A stretch of DNA of 36,792 bases from Bacteroides sp. (GTDB lineage Bacteria > Bacteroidota > Bacteroidia > Bacteroidales > Bacteroidaceae). The DNA lies in NCBI RefSeq assembly GCF_030151085.1, contig NZ_JASLER010000065.1:1-36792 (forward strand), written 5' to 3'. Shown piece after piece: positions 1 through 7,661 of the stretch. The position numbers and the translations under genes were made by a program. Numbering within the stretch: position 1 is the first letter of the stretch; each line of letters begins with the position of its first letter. The notes under the pieces were generated by a model. The model saw nothing but the letters and a program-made list of their open reading frames with translations, made no database searches and was not told the DNA's origin.

Positions 1-57
1 AATATTTTGAGGCGTTTTATATGTGAAAACTAGTTCTATTTATATATAAAGTGGCCT

Positions 58-213
58 ATGAATAAAAATTCTACTCTAAAGTGTGATGATGTAGTTGTAA
101 AAAAAGATTTAAAACCAAAAGCTAAGACTATAGACTTTTTAAAAAAGTTTGCGAGAGTCTATTATGCAGATGGTAAATTATCACAAGAATTTAAAGGTAC
201 GATACTGAACTAA
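58..213 (+). CDS. Small basic hypothetical protein, 51 aa
   Basis: An ATG-to-TAA frame of 51 codons encodes a Lys-rich peptide beginning MNKNSTLKCDD and ending FKGTILN. The middle (KPKAKTIDFLKKFARVYY) looks like a short amphipathic helix. I recall many Bacteroides genomes carrying short orphan ORFs of this general form (Lys/Pro-rich start, an FAR-Y core, an LN ending), with no known function; that recollection was not checked. A strong hairpin follows 21 bases after the stop, which supports a self-contained transcription unit. No signal peptide or membrane segment is visible. It sits directly upstream of a truncated efflux adaptor gene, so it may mark the edge of a rearrangement. The coding call rests mainly on family resemblance and the following terminator. 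Confidence 0.5.
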   Translation: MNKNSTLKCDDVVVKKDLKPKAKTIDFLKKFARVYYADGKLSQEFKGTILN

Positions 214-234
214 ACACAGTGTCAGTTATGTTCT

Positions 235-270
235 AAAGCAATCTTATCAAATAAGGTTGCTTTATTCTTT
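235..270 (+). terminator. Hairpin terminator after the small ORF
   Basis: A 13-bp stem is formed by 235-247 and 251-263 (AAAGCAATCTTAT against ATAAGGTTGCTTT, one G-T pair) with a 3-base loop. It is followed by the T-rich stretch TATTCTTTT. This is the form of an intrinsic terminator for the 51-aa ORF. It also insulates the downstream efflux genes from upstream transcription. Confidence 0.7.
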
Positions 271-271
271 T

Positions 272-465
272 GATTCAATCTTAAAAAGTACCACTCCTTT
301 GTATGGGTAAATGCTGACGGAAAAGCAGAAAAAAGAACAATCGAAACTGGAATACTGATTCATGGAGGCGTAATGATAGAAAAGGGGCTCAAAGTAGGTG
401 AAGAAGTGATAGTTGCAGGACAACAAAAAGTAAGTGAACAGACACATATCGTTACGAAAAAATGA
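272..465 (+). pseudogene. 3' remnant of an RND efflux periplasmic adaptor (MFP/HlyD family), frameshifted
   Basis: From 298 to the TGA at 463-465 the frame reads FVWVNADGKAEKR, then TIETG, and further on KGLKVGEEVIVAG. This is the characteristic C-terminal end of membrane fusion proteins; the intact adaptor at 30810-31862 has the matching YVWVVDNN and GLKPDDTIVIAG. Just upstream, in another frame (272-304), lies DSILKSTTPLYG, which resembles the strand that normally precedes VWV. The two pieces are joined out of frame. Restoring four bases (a second GTAT after TTGTAT) would give PLYVWVNADG, so loss of one GTAT unit is a simple explanation. The signal peptide, helical hairpin and lipoyl domains are absent. 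The stop overlaps the ATG of the RND gene in the form ATGA, as in an ancestral MFP-RND-TolC operon. The window begins after any possible 5' part, but the hairpin and unrelated ORF upstream argue the gene is decapitated. Confidence 0.8.
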
Positions 466-3400
466 AAAAGATGAAGAATAAGAAACGCAATGCCATTGAA
501 TGGGCGATGCATTACCGGCAAATTATTATCCTTATCACCTGTTGCCTGATGGCATTCGGTGTCTTCGGATTGTCGAAGATGAAGAAAAATGAATTTCCAG
601 ACTTCACCATCCGGCAAGGAATTGTTGCAGCGGTTTATCCGGGAGCTACTGTGGAAGAGGTAGAAGAACAAGTAGCTAAACCCTTGGAGAACTATATCTT
701 CAGTTATAAAGAAGTTAAGAAAAGCAAGACACAGACCACCTGTATGGATGGAATGGTGGTACTACAGGTACAGTTGAATGATGATATAACCAATAAAGAA
801 GAATTTTGGAGCAAGTTCAAGCATGGAATCAGCGAGTTCAAAAGTGAACTGCCTCGTGGGGTGCTTGCAGTACGCGTAATGGATGACTTTGGTGATACTT
901 CGGCTTTATTGATAACAATGGAAAGCGGCGATAAAACTTATCGCGAACTAAACACCTACATGGACGGGCTGAAAGACCAGTTGCGCAGAATAGAAAGCGT
1001 AGGTCGGCTGAATACATTCGGAATGCAACAGGAACAAATTTCTATTTATCTGGATAATGAGCAGTTGTCACATTACGGCATCAACGACCAGACACTGGCA
1101 CTGACTTTATTCACCAAAGGATTTACCACTACTGCCGGACGGGTGAAAACAGACGATTATGTTTCCCCAGTCTATGTAGGCAAATCATTGAATACTTTGA
1201 GAGACGTGCAGGAAATGATAGTCTATTCAGACCCGAAAGGAAACAACATTCGCCTGAAAGACATTGCAAGGGTAACGAAAGAATATCCCACACAGGAATC
1301 GTTTATTACGAATAATGGAAAGAAGTGCCTGCTGCTCAGTGTAGAGATGAAAAAGGGAAAAAACATCGTGCAGATGGGGGAAGAAGTGAACCAAGCATTG
1401 GCTTCCTACAAAGAATCACTGCCCGAAGATGTACACCTATTTACTATCACTGACCAAAGTAAAGTGGTAGATGATAGTGTGACCACTTTTCTGCACGAAT
1501 TAATTATTGCCATCGTGGCTGTTATTATTGTAGTCATGTTGCTGATGCCGTTTCGGGTGGCTATGGTAGCAGCATCTACTATCCCTGTTACCATTTTCAT
1601 CTCATTAGGGCTGTTCTATGCATTGGGGATTGAGCTCAACACAGTGACCTTGGCAGCTTTAATAGTAACTTTGGGAATGATCGTTGACAATTCTATTGTA
1701 ATCATAGACAGTTATCTGGAGAAAATATCTCAGGGAATGTCCCGTTGGCATGCATCAATAGAAAGTGCAACTCATTTTTTTAAATCCATATTCTCCGCTA
1801 CATTAGCCATAAGCATTACTTTCTTCCCGTTCCTGTTCATCCTGAAGGGAATGACGCATGATTTTATGATGAGTTTTCCATGGGCTATCACCCTGATATT
1901 ATTCATCTCCTTGTTGGTTGCCGAGTTATTAGTTCCCTTTATGCAATTCTATTTTATACGCAAACCAATAGAAAGTGAAATTCCGAAGAACAATAGAAAG
2001 AAATTCTCTTTTCTGGATATTATACAGAAAGGATACAACCTATTGCTGGATAAATGTTTTGCTTATCCACGAATCACGATTGGCATTGGAATTTTTACTG
2101 TAATAATGGGCATCATACTAATGAGCCAATTACCTCAGAAGCTGATGCCTACAGCAGAAAGAAATCAGTTTGCAGTAGAAATTTACATGCCTACCGGCAC
2201 ATCGTTAGAGAAAACAGTGCAGATAGCAGATAGTCTGGAACATCTGTTATGCAAAGACAAACGCATTGTTTCCATTGCTTCTTTCAAGGGAACTTCATCT
2301 CCACGTTTTCAGAATTCGTACGCCCCACAACCAGGCGGAAGTAATTTCGCCCAGTTCATAGTAAACACAGGCGGTAACAAAGAGACCCTCGAATTATTAG
2401 ACGAATATTCTCCAAAATATGCAGAATACTTTCCTGAAGCAGTGGTAAGATTTAAAGAGCTAAGTTACAGCGAAGCAACCCACCCCATCGAGGTACGAAT
2501 CAGTGGAGACAGCTTGGCAATACTGAAGCATCAAGCAACAAAAATCGCGGAAATCTTGCGCAGTATGCCTCAACTAAATCTTGTGCGGATTAATCTCAAT
2601 GAGCCATTGTCCGCCACCCGGATTGAATTGAATGAAGATGAATCCCTCCGTTTTGGCATCACAAACACTTCTGTAGAAACGACTCTTGCCATGCGCTATG
2701 GCAACGGTGTTCCGGTAGCTACAGCATGGGAAGGTGATTATGATATCAATATAGTCTTGAAAAGTACACAAGCTGATTCCACCAGTTCCAAACACCTTGA
2801 AGACGAACGAATCTCCACATACGGAGGATTGTCCGATGTACCTTTACGACAGATAGCAAGAATTGTTCCGGTTTGGAATGATGGGCAAATAGTCCGTCGC
2901 AACGGAATCAGAACTGTAACTGTACTGGCAGAGGTAGACCGAGGAATGAATGTAATAGAAGCAACAAAGGAAATTCAAAAGAAATTATCCGAAGTGCCGA
3001 TATTCGAAGGAGTGACACTGACTTATGGCGGCGAACTGGAAGAGAGTGAAGAACAGATGCCCGACATCATGGCTGGTTTATGTATCTCGGTGGTCATCAT
3101 CTTTTTTATCCTGCTTTGGCATTTTAAAAGAATCAGTACAGCAGTCATGATGCTTCTATGCCTTACACTCTGCTTGTTCGGAACGGCAATCGGAATCTTG
3201 ATACAGGGAGTAGACTTTGGCGTGACTTGTGTGTTAGGTATCGTCAGTCTGATGGGAATTTTGGTACGTAATGGCATTATTATGATAGATTATGCCGAAG
3301 AACTTAGAACAAATGAAAAGATGACGGCACATCAGGCTATCTACCACTCGGCACAACGCCGCATGCGGCCTATTTTCCTTACTTCGGCTGCCGCATCAAT

Positions 3401-3581
3401 AGGAGTTATACCGATGATACTAGGAGGAAGCGGCCTTTGGATGCCTATGGGAACCGTCATTTTTTACGGAACAATGATAACAATGATTTTAATTCTTACT
3501 GTCATGCCCGTTTGCTACTGGCTGATGATGAGTGGAACTACCGACAAACGAAAACAATCAGCAAAACTGGAACTCGAATAA
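462..3581 (+). CDS. RND multidrug efflux permease (AcrB/HAE1-like), first copy
   Basis: This 1039-aa inner-membrane proton/drug antiporter has the usual RND length and layout: TM1 near residues 20-38, a periplasmic porter domain with PGAT and DDFGD motifs, TM2-6 around 345-500, TM7 near 536-556, a second porter domain, and TM8-12 from about 868. The TM4 motif GMIVDNSIVIID places the conserved proton-relay Asp at 409, with Asn at 410 where AcrB has a second Asp. In TM10 the motif ILVRNGIIMIDYAEE has Arg936 where AcrB has its essential Lys940; the second pump in this window keeps Lys there. The ATG overlaps the stop of the adaptor remnant (ATGA), and the TolC gene follows after six bases. The gene is intact, but its own adaptor is broken, so function would need a borrowed MFP. 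Substrate is unknown. Confidence 0.93.
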   Translation: MKKMKNKKRNAIEWAMHYRQIIILITCCLMAFGVFGLSKMKKNEFPDFTIRQGIVAAVYPGATVEEVEEQVAKPLENYIFSYKEVKKSKTQTTCMDGMVVLQVQLNDDITNKEEFWSKFKHGISEFKSELPRGVLAVRVMDDFGDTSALLITMESGDKTYRELNTYMDGLKDQLRRIESVGRLNTFGMQQEQISIYLDNEQLSHYGINDQTLALTLFTKGFTTTAGRVKTDDYVSPVYVGKSLNTLRDVQEMIVYSDPKGNNIRLKDIARVTKEYPTQESFITNNGKKCLLLSVEMKKGKNIVQMGEEVNQALASYKESLPEDVHLFTITDQSKVVDDSVTTFLHELIIAIVAVIIVVMLLMPFRVAMVAASTIPVTIFISLGLFYALGIELNTVTLAALIVTLGMIVDNSIVIIDSYLEKISQGMSRWHASIESATHFFKSIFSATLAISITFFPFLFILKGMTHDFMMSFPWAITLILFISLLVAELLVPFMQFYFIRKPIESEIPKNNRKKFSFLDIIQKGYNLLLDKCFAYPRITIGIGIFTVIMGIILMSQLPQKLMPTAERNQFAVEIYMPTGTSLEKTVQIADSLEHLLCKDKRIVSIASFKGTSSPRFQNSYAPQPGGSNFAQFIVNTGGNKETLELLDEYSPKYAEYFPEAVVRFKELSYSEATHPIEVRISGDSLAILKHQATKIAEILRSMPQLNLVRINLNEPLSATRIELNEDESLRFGITNTSVETTLAMRYGNGVPVATAWEGDYDINIVLKSTQADSTSSKHLEDERISTYGGLSDVPLRQIARIVPVWNDGQIVRRNGIRTVTVLAEVDRGMNVIEATKEIQKKLSEVPIFEGVTLTYGGELEESEEQMPDIMAGLCISVVIIFFILLWHFKRISTAVMMLLCLTLCLFGTAIGILIQGVDFGVTCVLGIVSLMGILVRNGIIMIDYAEELRTNEKMTAHQAIYHSAQRRMRPIFLTSAAASIGVIPMILGGSGLWMPMGTVIFYGTMITMILILTVMPVCYWLMMSGTTDKRKQSAKLELE

Positions 3582-3587
3582 TTAATA

Positions 3588-4883
3588 ATGAAAAAGATGA
3601 ATCAGAATTATCGAAAAATAATAGTTTATGCCCTGAGCGGATTTATTTCGCTCTCGGTTTATGGACAAAAGGCTTATACACTTGAACAATGCCATTCAAT
3701 AGCCCTAGCTCATAATATTCAGATGAAAAAGGCTCAAATGGATTTAAAGGTAGCAGAGCAGACAAAAAAAGAAGCTTTCACCAATTATTTTCCTACAGTA
3801 GAAGCTACCGGGGCAACATTCAATGCCAATAAAAGTTTATTGAAAAAGGAAGTAGCTCCGGGTATGGAACTATCTATGATCAAAAACGGCATTGTAGGTG
3901 GTATCACTGCTACCCAACCCCTATTTGCAGGAGGCCAGATTATGAATGGAAACAAGCTGGCAAAAATAGGTATTGATGTAAGCCGCTTGCAGATGTGGCA
4001 ATCCGAAAACGAGGTAAATTATACTACGGAACAGTACTATTGGCAAATAATTATTTTGCAGGAAAAATTGAACACAGTCATAACCGTAGAAAGAATGCTC
4101 GACCGTTTATGCCAGGATGTTACAGTGGCTGTTAATGCCGGGATGACCAAACGGAATGAATTATTGCAAGTAGAATTAAAACAGAATGAAGTTGCCAGCA
4201 ACAGGATAAAACTGGAAAACGGACTATCTCTAAGCAAGATGGTATTGGCACAACACATGGGAGTGGATAATGAAGGCTTTGATATCGTGACAGAATTATT
4301 AACTGAAAATATACCACCTATTCCTGAACAGCTTCGTAGAGATCACCGTGCTTCTTTGGTTTTAACTCCCGAATATAATTTACTGGAAAAAAACGTAGAA
4401 GCCAATTTATTGAAAAAGAGACTGGCTATTGGGAAAAATCTGCCCACCATAGCTATTGGAGCAGGATATATGTACGATGATTTAATGGATAAATCTCACC
4501 CATTCGGCATTGCTTTCGCTACTGTATCCATCCCTATCTCTAATTGGTGGGGAGGTTCATACGACATCAAAAAGCAAAAATTACAACTAAAATTAGCCGA
4601 AGATGAAAAGGATGATACCAGTAAACTACTAATGATTAAGATGCAACAAGCGTGGAATGATCTGGAAGATTCTTATAAGCAGATTCTGCTTGCCAGAAGG
4701 TCAATAGAACAGGCTACGGAGAATTTAAGATTAAACGAGAATTACTATAAGGCAGGAACCAGCAGCATGAGCGACTTATTAGATGCACAATCTATGTTCC
4801 AACAAGGAAAAGATAAGTATGTAGATGCTTACGCACAGTATCAAATGCAGATTCTCGAATATCTACAGGCTACAGGACGTTAA
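3588..4883 (+). CDS. TolC-like outer membrane efflux protein, first copy
   Basis: The product is 431 aa, starting MKKMNQNYRK with a signal peptide that probably ends at SVYGQ. It then has the two-repeat OEP fold: YTLEQCHSIALAHN at the start of repeat one, the PLFAGGQIMNG turn, and in repeat two the FGIAFATVSIPISNWWGG strand and a long helical C-terminal half (NYYKAGTSSMSDLLDAQ). TolC-family trimers form the outer-membrane channel and periplasmic tunnel of tripartite pumps. It is the last gene of the operon with the RND permease, six bases downstream, and is followed by a hairpin at 4906-4939. Nothing is damaged in the frame. Confidence 0.92.
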   Translation: MKKMNQNYRKIIVYALSGFISLSVYGQKAYTLEQCHSIALAHNIQMKKAQMDLKVAEQTKKEAFTNYFPTVEATGATFNANKSLLKKEVAPGMELSMIKNGIVGGITATQPLFAGGQIMNGNKLAKIGIDVSRLQMWQSENEVNYTTEQYYWQIIILQEKLNTVITVERMLDRLCQDVTVAVNAGMTKRNELLQVELKQNEVASNRIKLENGLSLSKMVLAQHMGVDNEGFDIVTELLTENIPPIPEQLRRDHRASLVLTPEYNLLEKNVEANLLKKRLAIGKNLPTIAIGAGYMYDDLMDKSHPFGIAFATVSIPISNWWGGSYDIKKQKLQLKLAEDEKDDTSKLLMIKMQQAWNDLEDSYKQILLARRSIEQATENLRLNENYYKAGTSSMSDLLDAQSMFQQGKDKYVDAYAQYQMQILEYLQATGR

Positions 4884-4905
4884 TAAAAATAGAGTTAATC
4901 ATTGG

Positions 4906-4939
4906 TACGGGAGATTTAAAATCTTAATAATCTCCCGTA
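4906..4939. terminator. Bidirectional hairpin between convergent genes
   Basis: The 11-bp inverted repeat TACGGGAGATT (4906-4916) and AATCTCCCGTA (4929-4939) encloses a 12-base A/T loop. It lies between the ends of the plus-strand tolC-like gene (4883) and the minus-strand DUF2520 gene (4954). That placement suits a shared terminator, although the T-runs on both sides are short. Confidence 0.65.
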
Positions 4940-4953
4940 TTCCATTCCTCATA

Positions 4954-5742
4954 TCAAGAGAAACGGTGGATATTCTCACTAATCAATCGATATAACTCCT
5001 GCATGTGAGGTTCATCAGCAAGCATTTGTAAATGCCTATTAATAACATTTTCGTCATACCGCACAGCAGGTCCTGTTTGAGCTTCACGAGGTTCCATTTC
5101 ATGAACCTTATTGGCAGTCTCGTCAATCAATGGAAGCATCACATCAAATGGAAGTTGATATTTCTTCAACAAATCAGCAGCAAGGGCATACATGTGATTG
5201 GTAAAGTTGCAAGTAAACACTGCAGCAAGATGTAAGTTCTTTCGTTGCTCGGATGTAGCTTCGTGCACTTTCTCAGATAATACGGATGCGATATCCTTCA
5301 AAAACAGTGTATCCTCTGCCGAATGGCTTTCCACAAAGATGGGTATTTCTCTAAAATCCACTTCACGCTGCTTGCTGAATGTTTGCATAGGATAGAACAC
5401 TCCGTATCGCTCCGCCTGCCCTTCCCAAATGTTCATTGGAATACTTCCAGCTGTATGTACCCATAAAGCATTTTTTTTACCAGCTATAATCTCAGGAAGC
5501 AACTGCACAAAAGCAGCATCTTTCAATGAAACGATATAAAGTTGCGCATCATTAACAATGGAAGACAAATCCGTTGTATACTCTGCCTCAACAGCTTCTG
5601 CTAATGAAACTGCCGATTCCTTTGTCCGGCTGTAAATCTGAACGATACGAAATCCTTTCCGATAAAGCGCCTTTGCCAAATTCGTTGCCAGATTTCCGGC
5701 ACCAATAAAGACAATCGACGTATCTTCTACACTTCTTTTCAT
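4954..5742 (-). CDS. Rossmann-fold/DUF2520 NAD(P)-binding oxidoreductase
   Basis: The 262-aa protein opens with a dinucleotide-binding beta-alpha-beta unit (IVFIGAGNLATNLAKAL, about residues 10-26), followed by YSRT at the second strand, where an NADP-binding Arg/Ser is typical. The middle segment (LYIVSLKDAAF, then WVHTAGSIPM) matches the ProC/F420-dependent oxidoreductase-like family. The all-helical C-terminal half, with a FTCNFTNHMYALA segment, is the DUF2520 domain. The exact reaction of this family is not known; relatives are often annotated as pyrroline-5-carboxylate-reductase-like. No signal peptide is present, so it is cytoplasmic. It is the last of three tightly packed minus-strand genes, starting one base after the upstream stop, and is almost certainly cotranscribed with them. 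Confidence 0.88.
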   Translation of the reverse strand: MKRSVEDTSIVFIGAGNLATNLAKALYRKGFRIVQIYSRTKESAVSLAEAVEAEYTTDLSSIVNDAQLYIVSLKDAAFVQLLPEIIAGKKNALWVHTAGSIPMNIWEGQAERYGVFYPMQTFSKQREVDFREIPIFVESHSAEDTLFLKDIASVLSEKVHEATSEQRKNLHLAAVFTCNFTNHMYALAADLLKKYQLPFDVMLPLIDETANKVHEMEPREAQTGPAVRYDENVINRHLQMLADEPHMQELYRLISENIHRFS

Positions 5743-5743
5743 C

Positions 5744-6079
5744 TTACTTTGTTGAAACTAAATACAAAATAGCACCAATCACTAACAAAGCTACCGGCAA
5801 TAGATAGGCGGACATTGTACCAAGCAATGCAGTTATTAACCCAAAATTCAATATCAACCACAACCCTATCAGAACCAATCCTACTGACTTGTCATGCTTA
5901 AATAGAAGGAAGATCACTGCTGTATAAAGCAAAAAATTATCCTTGTTCATCACCCACGGCAAACCAATTGCTGAGAAATGTACTAACTTATCTATCAGAT
6001 AAAGTATACCAAACACGATTAGAGTAATGGCTGTAGCCTTATAGGTATCACGGTTGTTGTTTGCTTTTGCTGCACTCAC
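5744..6079 (-). CDS. Small four-helix membrane protein, unknown function
   Basis: The product is 111 aa, starting from GTG with the N-terminus MSAAKANNNRDTYK. No ATG is available before the first membrane segment, and a GGAGGG stretch lies in the end of the upstream gene, so GTG is the best start. Four hydrophobic segments are visible: about residues 15-33 (ATAITLIVFGILYLID), 48-60, 67-83 (VGLVLIGLWLILNFGLI) and 90-108 (LLPVALLVIGAILYLV). The layout resembles small LiaI/LiaF-type transmembrane proteins, but I cannot assign a family. It starts two bases after the nitroreductase stop and ends one base before the DUF2520 start, so it is translationally coupled in a three-gene unit. Confidence 0.8.
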   Translation of the reverse strand: MSAAKANNNRDTYKATAITLIVFGILYLIDKLVHFSAIGLPWVMNKDNFLLYTAVIFLLFKHDKSVGLVLIGLWLILNFGLITALLGTMSAYLLPVALLVIGAILYLVSTK

Positions 6080-6081
6080 CG

Positions 6082-6618
6082 TTATTGCCCTCCGAATTTA
6101 TTGATGTGTATTTTTTCCCATTGCAGATGTTCTTCATCGAATGGTTTACGTTCCATACCTTTATGGCCGATAGCAATGATGCTGAGTACCTGCAACTGTA
6201 AAGGCAGATCAAGTACATTGTGCACATAGTCATTAGACGGTATACCATTTGCAGCAGAGCGTTCGCGCACTTGCACCCAACAACTGCCCAAGCCCATATC
6301 TTCAGCCTGAAGTTGCAAATAAATGGAGGCGATGGAAGCATCTTCAATCCATACGTCACTAGCCAGCGGATCAGCAGTCACCACTACTGCCAATGCAGCA
6401 TCAGCAATGAATTGCGATGCTTGTTCTTTACAGAAAGAGAGTTTTTTCAGTGTCTCTTTTTCATCGACCACAATAAATTGCCAAGCATTGCTACGCTTTG
6501 AAGTAGGCGCCATTAAAGCAGCTTTCATCAAGGTCACAACCTGTTCCTGAGTCAATTCTTCTTCTGTAAATTTCCGCATACTGCGGCGGGCTTTTATTAA
6601 TTCACTGAAACTTTCCAT
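6082..6618 (-). CDS. Nitroreductase-family FMN oxidoreductase
   Basis: The 178-aa cytoplasmic protein carries the FMN-binding signature at the N-terminus (ARRSMRKF, residues 10-17), the APTSKRSNAWQF segment near residues 37-48, and the C-terminal glycine-rich AEDMGLGSCWVQVRER motif typical of short nitroreductases. These flavoenzymes use NAD(P)H to reduce nitro groups, quinones or flavins; the natural substrate cannot be read from sequence. It is the first gene of the three-gene minus-strand unit and has a good TAnnTTTG -7 element 23 bases before the ATG. It is divergent from the FemAB-like gene at 6676. Confidence 0.9.
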   Translation of the reverse strand: MESFSELIKARRSMRKFTEEELTQEQVVTLMKAALMAPTSKRSNAWQFIVVDEKETLKKLSFCKEQASQFIADAALAVVVTADPLASDVWIEDASIASIYLQLQAEDMGLGSCWVQVRERSAANGIPSNDYVHNVLDLPLQLQVLSIIAIGHKGMERKPFDEEHLQWEKIHINKFGGQ

Positions 6619-6641
6619 AACATATTTGTGTTTAATAAATG

Positions 6642-6649
6642 CAAAGATA
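6642..6649 (-). promoter_or_regulatory. Bacteroides -7 box for the nitroreductase operon
   Basis: On the minus strand the sequence is TATCTTTG, a perfect TAnnTTTG match, ending 23 bases before the nitroreductase ATG. The expected -33 TTTG is not clear; a TTGAC lies 22 bases upstream of the box. Confidence 0.6.
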
Positions 6650-6661
6650 CGAGATTATTTT

Positions 6662-6669
6662 TAAATTTG
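6662..6669 (+). promoter_or_regulatory. Possible -7 box for the acyltransferase gene
   Basis: TAAATTTG matches TAnnTTTG and ends only six bases before the ATG at 6676. Transcription would begin at or within a few bases of that ATG, giving a nearly leaderless mRNA. No convincing -33 box is spaced correctly. Confidence 0.35.
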
Positions 6670-6675
6670 CAGTCA

Positions 6676-7659
6676 ATGCCTTTGAAACTGACCACATATT
6701 ACTGCGGAAGTAAGGTTCCTGAATTACCAGGTACCAACACATTCCATTCTACAGAACTATTCCGAATCTATGAAGCAACACCGGGATATGCTCCTGTACT
6801 CATCGTTGCATCCATTGATGACAAGCCCGTAGCTAAACTACTTGCTGCTTTACGTAAAAGTGTCCGGATGTTTCCTCCAGGTATTATAAAAAGATGCGAA
6901 ATCTATGGCACCGGAGAATATTTTGATGATACTTTAGATAAAGAAGCTATCTTCAGCGATATATTGGAAAGACTCACCAATGAAGCTCTACGTAACTCAT
7001 TTCTAATTGAATTCCGAAATCTAGAAAATGCTATGTTCGGTTACAAGTCTTTTCGGGAAAACAGTTATTTTGCAGTCAACTGGTTACGCGTACGCAATTC
7101 ATTACACAATATAGAAAAAGTGGAAGAACGTTTTAGTCCTTCACGAATCCGCCAAATAAAGAAAGGATTAAAGAATGGCGCACAGATAAGAGAGGTACAG
7201 ACGCAAGAAGAGACTCATGACTTCGCACGTATGTTACACCACATATATTCTTCAAAAATACGTCGACATTTTCCGAATATAAAATTCTTCCAACTTCTCG
7301 AATCTCATCTAATGACCAAGCAGCAAAGCAAGATTTTCATTGTCACCTATAAAGAGAAGATCATTGGTGGCAGTGCTTGTATCTATTCGGATGATAGTGC
7401 CTATTTATGGTTTTCAGGTGGCATGCGTAAGACATACGCTTTGCAATACCCCGGCATTCTTGCCGTTTGGAAAGCATTGGATGATGCCAAACAACGCGGA
7501 TTCCGCCATGTGGAATTCATGGATGTAGGCTTACCTTTCCGCAAACATGGATATCGGGAGTTTGTTCTTCGTTTCGGAGGGAAACAAAGCAGCACCCGAC
7601 GCTGGTTCCGCTTTCGCTGGGACTGGCTGAATCGGGTGCTGATAAAGATTTATGAATAA
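6676..7659 (+). CDS. FemAB/GNAT-like N-acyltransferase (BioF2-like)
   Basis: The 327-aa protein from ATG 6676 (MPLKLTTYYCGSK) is chosen over an in-frame ATG at 6628, because the extra 16 residues are uninformative and would lie across the promoter region. The C-terminal half (about residues 165-290) has the GNAT/FemAB-like pattern: QIKKGLKNG, FIVTYKEKIIGGSACIY, AYLWFSGGM and GFRHVEFMDVG. The N-terminal half is a second, degenerate copy of the fold, as in peptidoglycan-bridge and lipid acyltransferases. No signal peptide is seen, so it is a cytoplasmic enzyme using an acyl-CoA or acyl-tRNA donor on an unknown acceptor. It is convergent with the SusG gene, whose stop lies two bases away. Confidence 0.8.
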   Translation: MPLKLTTYYCGSKVPELPGTNTFHSTELFRIYEATPGYAPVLIVASIDDKPVAKLLAALRKSVRMFPPGIIKRCEIYGTGEYFDDTLDKEAIFSDILERLTNEALRNSFLIEFRNLENAMFGYKSFRENSYFAVNWLRVRNSLHNIEKVEERFSPSRIRQIKKGLKNGAQIREVQTQEETHDFARMLHHIYSSKIRRHFPNIKFFQLLESHLMTKQQSKIFIVTYKEKIIGGSACIYSDDSAYLWFSGGMRKTYALQYPGILAVWKALDDAKQRGFRHVEFMDVGLPFRKHGYREFVLRFGGKQSSTRRWFRFRWDWLNRVLIKIYE

Positions 7660-7661
7660 CT

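Noticed and set aside
272..465. Functional short gene at the RND 5' side
   Set aside because: The frame holds only the C-terminal strand segment of an MFP, with no start codon at a sensible place and a frameshift, so it is called a remnant.
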